In this document: positions 55,738 through 64,000 of the stretch, one piece after another
Position numbering within the stretch: the first letter of the stretch is position 1
How the letters are laid out: every line of letters begins with the position of its first letter
Assembly (NCBI GenBank): GCA_037783415.1
Contig: JAZGTN010000015.1
Coordinates: forward strand, 5,467,001-5,531,000
Source: Leptasterias polaris
Lineage: Eukaryota > Echinodermata > Asteroidea > Forcipulatida > Asteriidae
DNA length: 64,000 bases
Direction of reading: 5' to 3'
Notes under the pieces: generated by a model
Told to the model about the DNA's origin: nothing
Database searches by the model: none
The model's input: only the letters and a program-made list of their open reading frames with translations
Position numbers and translations under genes: made by a program

Positions 55738-56208
55738 CCTTTAAAGGCAGGGTATACTTTTGGTAATCGTCAATGACCAGTATTCTTACTTGGTGAATCC
55801 CAGCATATGCATAAAATAACAAACTTGTACAAAATATCAAGCTCAATCGAAGTTGCAAGAAGTTACTCTTATTGCATGGAATTGTGTCATTGCAGTTTGC
55901 TGATGCCAGACAATGGCTTCATGCCTGACGCCTTTCTCAGATTCAATTTTGGGGGTGAAACAAATTACCTCTTTTCTCTAAAACTACACTACGGTACTTC
56001 AAAGGGGATCGCTTCTATAGTCTTAAAATATCTACAGCTCTCAAGTGCCCTGTACAAAGTAAGTTTTTTTTAGTCATTAACTTGTAGAGTAATGTATATT
56101 TGGTATGCGGTAACATTATGGTGTTACCGCATACCAAAGATCTCACCATGCAATGCCTCGGATCCCAACTTGTGGAGTAATTACCAAAAGTACACACTAC
56201 CTTTAAAT
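55738..56208 (+). mobile_element. TTAA-flanked MITE family A, copy with inserted hairpin
   Basis: Starts GCCTTTAAAGGCAGGGTATA and ends ACTACCTTTAAA. The interior has TGACCAGTATTCTTACTTGG, CAGCATATGCATAA and ACAGCTCTC. Near the 3' end, an extra block with 17-bp perfect arms (56099-56115 and 56122-56138) interrupts family A sequence. Confidence 0.82.
56099..56138. repeat. 17-bp perfect inverted repeat inside family A copy
   Basis: Arms TTTGGTATGCGGTAACA and its complement with a 6-nt spacer. The GCGGTA(A/G)CACCAT-like ends and the downstream CACCATGCAA resemble a miniature of family F. Confidence 0.75.
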
Positions 56209-57587
56209 GCAATCTATCAGACTTGTGCTTATTGGGAAATATCGATTATAGTTTCAATCTGAAATTTCACCCTGTGCAAAGTTCATACCAGTTCCAGTCC
56301 CCAAGGTATATATCATGACCTAATATTGCCAAAGTCAGGCACATAACATTGGACCCACACCCACATTGCTTATTTTGAATCCTGGGTCGAACTAACGTGA
56401 AATATGAACGTGCGAAGAATCCCTGAGCAAACACAACCCCGCGCCTCGTTGTTTTCTCTCAAACGGGCTAACCTAATTTGGTGACATTTGTGGACAGAAA
56501 CCAATTTACTCTTTCAAACGCAACGATGCTGTAAATAATGTAAAGTAAATATTCTGTCGGAGCTGTGCGTCAAAAGTATATATGCACCCATAATTACGTT
56601 TTAAATTGAGCTTAATATGGTCAGCTTTACTTGACCGTGTAATAACTGTTGACATTGGAGATATTTTGCAACACGTCAGCAGTGTCAGGTAGGATACATT
56701 GGTATTAAAAGGGTAATTATTTGTTATCATGTAACACAACTGTTTGGATAGGAGTGTTAGAAACAGTGTAGCCCATGCAGTGACGTAAGAATTCTCTATA
56801 GATGAAAGATTTGTAAAATCAAAAAAATATGATGGTTAAGGACAAAACCACAGTCATTTATCATTACAAATTAAGTCATTTAAGGAAGAATTGAATCATA
56901 CTATTGCGATACCTGCAAAATTACAAAACAAGAGACTTATAAAGAACACAAGATTCTTGGTGTGTTCCAACATCCTGCGCGCACCAAATTTTAAACGCTC
57001 CTTTTGGTATCAATTTTCGTGTGTTTTTTTTAATGAAAGGACAATAATTTGCCCCCTTCATAACCACACCGGCCATGTGTCTTTTCTTGGTGCGTTCGAT
57101 TAGCTTCACCGGTTAAGAATGCACGGGGTCGGGTTCGAACCCGACCAGAGTAATCTGTGAGTTTGGTTCCCACAGGACTCAGTTATCACACACCAATCTA
57201 AGGGTAACCACCATAATATTAAGAATGATTATTACAGTACTTTGTATAAAGAGTCTATGCTCTTCGGTTAGCTGTGTGAACATTGCATGTATATTTGAGC
57301 CACATTGTCTTTTCTGCAGGACACTTTCCACTTGCCCACGCCTTTACATCATTTATGCCATCCACGGATTTTTCTGACAATAACCGAGGGTAGAATTCGC
57401 CACAATACGCCTGGGCCTACCTGTAATTACCTTGGCTCATGTTCTAACAGGATCAAAGGCTGAGCTCAGTCTTAAGCACTCTCCAAGATCGATGTGACAT
57501 GATCCGAATTTCTTGCAGTCAGTACGCTCCGTGTGCTGCCGATGGGTGTCAAGATGGGTGTACATACACGTAAAGTGTATGTTCTAA
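56209..57587. other. Intergenic; B-box-like remnant at 57100-57150
   Basis: GATTAGCTTCACCGG followed by GGGTCGGGTTCGAACCCGAC gives A- and B-box-like elements but no closed tRNA fold; probably a SINE remnant. Nothing else recognised. Confidence 0.4.
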
Positions 57588-57822
57588 ACTCCCATCAGGT
57601 CAGAGTTTTCACGGAGTCTGGCTCTCATGGGTCCTGGTTCATTTTCCGGTCATTGTAACCTGGAATCTGTGTTTAAACGAGATAAAACTGTGTCACACTG
57701 ACGCAGAATCTGAGTCAACGTCCCCATTTACAACTAGTTTCCGGGTCAGACCCAGAAATGGGTCAGGCCTCCTGGGACCATGAATCCTGGTCAATTTTGA
57801 CTAGGGAGATTTTAGAGTGTAC
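57588..57822. mobile_element. TGACCC-rich MITE family C, copy 4
   Basis: TTTCCGGTCATTGTAACCTG, CACTGACGCAGAATCTGAGT, AACTAGTTTCCGGGTCAGAC, AAATGGGTCAGGCC and the end TTTTAGAGTGTAC. The right end matches the left end of copy 5 in inverse (ACACTCTAAAA). Confidence 0.8.
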
Positions 57823-57877
57823 AGTACATCATTGGCTTCCTGGAACTTGGAACTTCAAGAGCAGAATCGACCCAGAT

Positions 57878-58190
57878 AATAATAATAATCATAATTATAA
57901 TAACTAGTTCTTATATAGCGCATTTTACAATAACGTATCAACGCGCTTTACATTAGTGCCCTGGTCATTGTGCCAATAACATTCCTTTAATCTTTCTCAG
58001 CTCCCTGGGGAGTATACAGCCCGAGCTGCCGTGGCGAAGCTTTTTCATACACAATATCAACCTCTACCCTCACAGGTACCCATTTATACCCCTGGGTGAA
58101 GAGAAGCAATTATAGTAAAGCATCTTGCTCAAGGACACAAGTTTCATGACCGGGATTCGAACCCACACTCCGTTGACTTTAGCACCAGAA
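57878..58190 (-). mobile_element. tRNA-derived SINE (second body type)
   Basis: The minus strand starts at a B-box region GGGTTCGAATCCCGGTCATG, then TGTGTCCTTGAGCAAGATGC and CTGTATACTCCCCAGGGAGC (also echoed at 11860-11885). It ends GCGCTATATAAGAACTAGTT before (ATT)n. Same tRNA-side body as the other SINEs, different middle. Confidence 0.75.
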
Positions 58191-59185
58191 CTTGAATTCG
58201 AATTAACTTATTTAAAAAAATCATGTACACAAATATTTAGACCCGCACATTTGAAATTTGACGCCATTGGCTGTTTTAGCATGTAGACAAAATTTGCACT
58301 GGAAGGGTGTAAAATACAATGTCATTTTACACTGTGTTAACGTTAGGTTAGAAATGTTTTCCAACTTCCATCAGGACTTTATAATGTTGGACAAATGAGT
58401 GCGTCACAGAACAGAATTCAACTTTGGAGCCCCTCTTTAATAAGTTTAGAAATAGGAGCTTTTGCAAATATAGTTCTACCCATTCTTTTCTCTAAAATTA
58501 CAATGCTTTGAAATAACGAAGTGCGTTATACAATGCTTTGAAATAACGAAGTGCGTTATACAAGTATGCGTTACGTATCAGAAATGCAGCATAAGAGTTC
58601 ACTAACCACTGGAGTTTTCTTTGTGAAAATGATAGGAGGTTAAACAAACAAGATTATATGGTTATTTTGTAACGAAGACAACTGTCCAACTTGTCTTCCT
58701 TCAAGTGGATGATTTTAGAGTGGGGTTTTAAATTTAAAAGGGTTATACAATACTGAAGTACAAGTTGGGTTCATTTCGGCTCTTTGTTTTTTCAAGAAAC
58801 AATGACGCATCATCCATTTAAACTTAAAGATGTTGTCGTTTGATTATTTTACTGCGATGATATTTGGAAGGTGTTTCATTTTAGTCCTTTAGATATTTTG
58901 AATCTACCAGGTTATATCCCGAAGGCAAAATGAAGGTTATGAAAACATATATTAAGCATGAGTGGCTCTTTTTGAAGTGGACATGATTTTGCAGGGCATG
59001 GAGTAGCCTTGTAGCCACAGGGAATGTGTTTATCTCAACGAAGCGGGCAGGAATGGTACGGATAAGAATATCATTGTTTATTTTTGTTTGAAAGCTAAAC
59101 TTAAACCATTTTTTTTCTGTGAAAAATTTATCTGTGAAATAAGTCATATTCAAGAAAAACTGAATCTGAAAACATACAAAATCGC
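58191..59185. other. Intergenic; 30-bp direct duplication only
   Basis: Nothing recognised beyond 58501-58560. Confidence 0.4.
58501..58560. repeat. Exact 30-bp tandem duplication
   Basis: 58501-58530 and 58531-58560 are identical (CAATGCTTTGAAATAACGAA...). Confidence 0.95.
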
Positions 59186-59385
59186 AATAGCTGATTTCGG
59201 TTGTTATACAACAAAAATTAAGGACAATGATAAAAACTGTGAATGGTTTTGCACCACTTTCTCCTGACTCACGGATGAAGCCCAGATATTCACAGGTTTG
59301 TCATTTCATGTATAGCCTATGGTTGATCACAAAAAAACTTGACCAATGTCTCCGACTTTTTGTCAGCTCTATCCAATCCTGTAAG
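59186..59385 (+). repeat. Interspersed repeat family K, copy 2
   Basis: Same ordered blocks as 13600-13805, including AATTAAGGACAATG, CCTGACTCACGGATGAAGCCC and TTCACAGGTTTGTCATTTCA. Confidence 0.65.
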
Positions 59386-62300
59386 TACCTACAAAGAAAA
59401 CAAGAGTGGACGATGTAATCCCAATATTTTACAAAGGGTACAAGGAGGGAAAGTCTTAATTTCGTTCCCTGTGGAGTATAATAATGTCCTCAAAAGGTTG
59501 TTGTCTGCTCCCCGTGTAAAGTTCGAGAAAAAAACAAAATATGCAGAACTGGAATTTTTGTCTGGGAAAAGGGGTTTTCAATATCCGAAAGCAATTTTAA
59601 ACAGTCATATTAACAGTACTGACAAGCGAAGTTACCCGATCTGAAGATCGGGCTTTGGAGCGGTCGATTTGAGGTGAGTTGAGGAGTAATTAAGGTCGGT
59701 GTGGAATTGAGACCTCATTGATCGTGAATAATGACAATGTAAAACAGTTCTGAGATCGAAAGGTGATAAGAAAGCATTGCTAACTGTGTTAAATAAATAC
59801 TTATTGGAATGTGCGTGGTGAGAAACGGAACTGCATTTAGAATGACATTGTGGGAAACCGCAACTGGGAAATTGTATTAAAAAAAGAAACTTTCTTTGGT
59901 TATAGTAAGATGTTTTCGAAAGGTTTATAGTTTCTTAGTCCAAATTACTGGACCCAACAGCTTTTAGTTTACTGATCCTCCAAAGAAATTTGAGAAAAAA
60001 ACATTTAAAGCCATCAAAATGACCATTGCTTGTTTCAATTGTCGCAACAAATAATAAGCCCATGCTGAACATGCACACGTCCTTTTTCGCTTAAAATCGT
60101 TTTCAGAATGGCTGTATAGTGTGTATGTACATACTATGTAGATAACCTTAGAAAACAATACGTTTATTTAGATTACTCTTGTAAAGGAAATAGGCCTACT
60201 TCAACTGTGGGGAAAAACCGAGGGGAAAAAACACGGACAACTGATTTTCAAAACGGATTTAGGAAGATTATTAAATAATTAAATCGAAGACTAATCTGTT
60301 TGGCGGAACTGATGCAAATATACGTGCTGTTTCTCCTTTTCGGCTGGAAAATTATGGTTGTTGGAAGGAAGGCCTGAAGCGGAAGCCATCCGCCGTCAAA
60401 TTTCAAAACTACGGCCCTATGTCACAAGTATCGGTATCAACGTGTACGACTTATACATTCTAAAATGTCAATAATTAGCCTCATTATTATTTATTTGATT
60501 CAAATCGGCATTTTCGTAAGTTGCACCTCCGCCTTAACTTCCTCCAACACAAAATCCGAAGTTTATTGTACACGTCTTCCTTTCATAAATGTCACACATA
60601 TACGCCAATGGGGAAATAACACTATCTGTATCTTTGATCGCAACTTGAATACATGACCAAGAAAAGGAGAAAAGGGCACGTCTACTTGCATCAATTCCGA
60701 CCCCGACCCCTACATATTAACCTCATTTCAAGACGCACCGACGTAACCCCGTAAAACCTTTGTGTCATGAAATTGGTCTAGTTTTTTCCCGCCATGCGTC
60801 CCCTATGGTGCGCAACCAAACAAGAAACCAGAGTGCGTTCGTTTTACATGTATTGTGCTAAGCCTGCTGAGATTATGTGCTATGTTGTTATTGAGTATAG
60901 GGGCAATGAGTGGCGTATACATTTTTGTCATGTGGGAGGGCAAGCGGGGGGAAGGACTTAATTGGTGAGGGGGCTAATTAATGTATCAAACCAATATTTT
61001 GTGAATTTCTTCGATCTCCTCGGGGGGGGGGGGGGGGGGGGGAATTCTGAGAAGAGGGCTCCCCCTGCCCCCGTCCCCTCTGGGTACGCCTCTGTATTCA
61101 AATGGGAAAATGTTCCCAGGATAGAACATTACACTGCAGGTACGAAGCAGAACAGAAACTACACTTTGTTTTCATTATAGCGAACGAAAGAAAGAATCCC
61201 TTCGTGGAAAGAGGTGGAGAAGGGGGTGCGGGGAGCTACAACGTCACGGTACGTCTATATGCCTTACGTTTTGTAAAAACAAGGTAAAATTGTATATTCA
61301 ATTTCGGATGGTGGTTGTGCATGGTCACGTTCATACTTCGATTGCAGAATCGAATTATGCAACGGTATTTTGGGGGGCCTAAACATTTTCTCTCGACAGT
61401 ATTTCAGACGGATATGTTTCTCAAGAGGATACATATTTGTATGATCTTTTTAATTAGTGAGCTCTCAGATTGAAACTATATATATTGTTCTTTTTTATAT
61501 TGTCCTTAAACTATAACTGAAATCATATACGGTGGTTTATTTATCCCTTGTGGTTTATTATTTGATATCTGAAATCATATACGGTACATCTATAACGAAA
61601 AAAGGTGCGGGAGTAACCCACAAATACAGGAAGGTTCCACTAGTTACTGGCTCCCGAGTAAGCCAAAATGTTTGATTGGCATGCAGGGGGAGGGATACGT
61701 GTTGGAAAGCTCAGAACCTATTGCACATGCTGTCAGCAAGACATCTGAAAACCTGTTACAACGGACAGATGGTTCAAAACAAACCGACCAACAAACAAAC
61801 AAACAAACAACCCCCCCAAAAAAAACAACAACAATCAAACGGCAACTATATACACAACTCCGGGCAATGATCTTCCTCTTAAATGCTGAAGACTCAATTC
61901 TAGGGCTTCAAGGACTTTGATTTTCCCAGGGCACCGCACTTTGGAGAGTACAGTGAACTAAATATTATGTGCAATGTGTCATTTTTTCCCCTGTATGGCA
62001 CTGTTGTTTCTTAATCCTTCTTCTTCCTCTCCCTCATGTTTTCATGTCTGTTTTATTCTCCACTTTTCCTGTTTTACTTTGTGTGGGATAACATTCTTCA
62101 AAGCAACAGTGATTTAGTTTACTTTTGTAATTTACGTACATTAATAATAATATCGCCCATGCGGTAGTCATCTTCAGTCGCATTGGGACACTTGGCACAA
62201 CCTCATTTTCCAATCTGCATTCTCCATTGAGTATGACAGAACATGAGCAGCTTGATGAATGAAACTTCGCCTCCCAGCACCTTGGATTTTTGTCTCTCGT

Positions 62301-62815
62301 CCAACACGGCTTGTGTCAACACATTCGTCCCCTCTCTTCCGAGAGGCTTCGGGCACAGCAACACACGAAGAAGAAGGGAAAAAAGCACGAAGTCGGTAGT
62401 GGCTGATAATTCTATTTATATTCTAACGATTGTGGTTGCTTAAGAATATGAATGAGAACACCCGAGGTAGCGTGCTTATGAAACTCATTGCGAAACACTT
62501 ATATGGAGTCGGTGAACAAACATTACATATCACTATTTATCCAGACTAGAATGTGTCTTCCCGTTCAATAAAAGTGTTGACTATGTTTGTGTAGGAGATG
62601 ATAGTGTACAAAGAACAGTAGGTCCATGGCATTTTAAAGGGACGTGCACGAGGCCATTGTCTGCCCTGCCCGTGGTCTACCATTTTAGGAGGCAGCTCGT
62701 AAAGATTTGGCGAGCGTAGAAGCGCTCGTCGTCTAAAAATGCAAACTGCGCGGTTCCAAAACGTTCATTATGTGCTTTATGCATTATCTATTGTAAATCG
62801 TTGTCAATGGCCGAT
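59386..62815. other. Intergenic stretch, poly-G tract only
   Basis: Contains a 21-nt poly-G run, a short direct repeat CTGAAATCATATACGGT (61517 and 61569 regions) and an AAACAAAC run at 61790. The frame at 60465-60656 begins with a hydrophobic stretch but has no supporting evidence. Confidence 0.4.
61022..61042. repeat. Poly-G tract (21 nt)
   Basis: Uninterrupted G run. Confidence 0.95.
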
Positions 62816-62935
62816 TCCGAATTAGCGTCTACGGCTGTGACCGTTGCTAAGGGTGTTGCTAAGGAAGCCATATATACTTCAACGCATTATGACGCGGCAA
62901 TCAAGTCGTAGCGGTAGCCATAGCCGCCAATTTGA
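62816..62935. mobile_element. Fold-back MITE family J, copy 2
   Basis: CCGAATTAGCGTCTACGGCT on the left and GTAGCCATAGCCGCCAATTT on the right; related to 55318-55446 but more diverged. Confidence 0.65.
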
Positions 62936-63332
62936 GCACTACCTAAGAATAGATGAACTATTGACCCCTAGCACCATTGTCACTTGCGGCTACTGTCTGC
63001 CACGCTCGCCATTTTGGGAGTCACAACCAAAGTCCACATTGGGTGATGATTATCAGTTGAATTGGGTCACAAAGCCCTTCAGTTTCTGGATGACTACTCC
63101 ACTCTCTCTTAGGTAAACAGTCACACACCTCGGGGTGATGGCAAATTAAAGAAAAAATACAGGATGAGTAAAATATTGAGGTAAAAAAGCGTGTTTCATT
63201 AAAAAGCTCACTTTCATTATATAAAGTTCATAATATCCAAGTACCAATATTATCCACAAATATAGTTCCGTCTAAAATACTTTCAAAGGAAATAGGTTTT
63301 GAGCACCAAAAATAGCACCGCAGTCGTATCAT
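62936..63332. other. No recognised feature
   Basis: No gene or repeat end recognised. Confidence 0.4.
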
Positions 63333-63580
63333 TACACTCTAAAATCGGTTGGGTCGTCAGAATCGATGAGTTCGGTGGGGCCTGACTTATTTGCGGGTCA
63401 GTATGAACCGGATTCTGTGGTTTAAAAAAATGACCCAGGAAATGGGTCAAACTGTTGGAGAATCTGAGCTAAAAATCCAATTTTCAACTAGTTTCCGGGT
63501 AAGCCTGACCCAGACATAGGTCAGACCTCCTAGGATCCAGAATCTGAGTCAATTGTGAACTGGGAGGTTTTTTGTTTTAC
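63333..63580. mobile_element. TGACCC-rich MITE family C, copy 5
   Basis: Starts ACACTCTAAAATCGGTTGGG. Then GGGGCCTGACTTATTTGCGG, GACCCAGGAAATGGGTCAAA, CAACTAGTTTCCGGGTAAGC and CAGACATAGGTCAGACCTCC. The most complete left end of the family. Confidence 0.8.
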
Positions 63581-64000
63581 AGCTTTCGTTGTTTGCACCC
63601 AAACGACACCACAGAAATGTAACGAAATGTCCACAGGTTTGTCGTATGATTGCGCGTTTATTGGAAGCTATAGAATAGTAATCACTTTACGATTAATACA
63701 CGAATTCCCTTTAAACATTTTTTATATTGCCTTTCGATTTGGTGAAATTAGCAAGGCTTGGTTAATCACGCCCTGATAAACGCTAGATTGGGATTCTGCT
63801 TGACACAGAATTGTCCCAGCTGCATCGTTGCCTGTAGGCGAGCGGTGAACCTTTCAGAAGAGGCTTATTTTAGGAGTTTAATGGACCCACCCCACACACA
63901 CCTACATCATACATCATTCCAAAGCTTTGTGTGTCTACTTTAAGATTAGGCATGATGTGGAGCTCCAAAATTGGGAGAAATGTGTTTTTGGGGCCATTTT
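63581..64000. other. No recognised feature
   Basis: Window edge; nothing supported. Confidence 0.4.

Noticed and set aside
57100..57150. tRNA gene based on A/B-box-like motifs
   Set aside because: No closed acceptor or anticodon stem could be drawn; probably a SINE remnant.
60465..60656. 63-codon frame with signal-peptide-like N-terminus
   Set aside because: Hydrophobic start is plausible but short AT-rich frames often look this way; no family, promoter or splice support.

Overview
This is animal (eukaryotic) DNA: AT-rich, intron-bearing and crowded with transposon fragments. I found no operons or other prokaryotic signals. The best taxonomic guess is a marine invertebrate deuterostome, most likely an echinoderm and probably a sea star. 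That guess rests on the style of the CR1/L2-like LINEs, tRNA-Leu-derived SINEs and TTAA-flanked MITEs, which resemble asteroid repeats as I remember them. I could not check this against any database.

Only one conventional gene is well supported. It is a PACRG-like (PACRGL) orthologue on the + strand, spread over seven coding exons from 1905 to 23380. The exons join in frame with GT-AG introns and encode a 234-residue protein. A polyadenylation signal follows at 23515. PACRGL belongs to the Parkin co-regulated (ParcG) family of alpha-helical repeat proteins, whose relative PACRG is a ciliary doublet-microtubule protein.

The PACRGL introns (about 0.9 to 6.2 kb) hold much of the repeat content. 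They include a 392-bp fold-back element (intron 1), SINEs, poly-C/poly-G runs and a piggyBac-like MITE (intron 2), a fold-back minisatellite (intron 3), and a 5'-truncated LINE with a 374-codon open RT frame (intron 4). Intron 6 holds a roughly 1.1-kb GTCATTTG-rich degenerate array.

From 23.5 kb to 64 kb I see no recognisable host gene. The region is a mosaic of: an 84-bp tandem array (25 kb); a hAT-like 900-bp element (27.7-28.6 kb); a 1.9-kb higher-order minisatellite (32.9-34.8 kb); several MITE families, including a TTAA-flanked family and a TGACCC-rich family; SINEs; and remnants of at least five LINE insertions on both strands. Two MITE copies carry later insertions. Comparing copies within the window reveals the empty sites and target duplications, so relative ages can be read directly.

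No coherent new multi-gene system was found. The most interesting items are the nested transposons with in-window empty sites, the higher-order array at 33-34.8 kb, the fold-back minisatellite, and apparent sharing of 3' tails between SINEs and LINEs.
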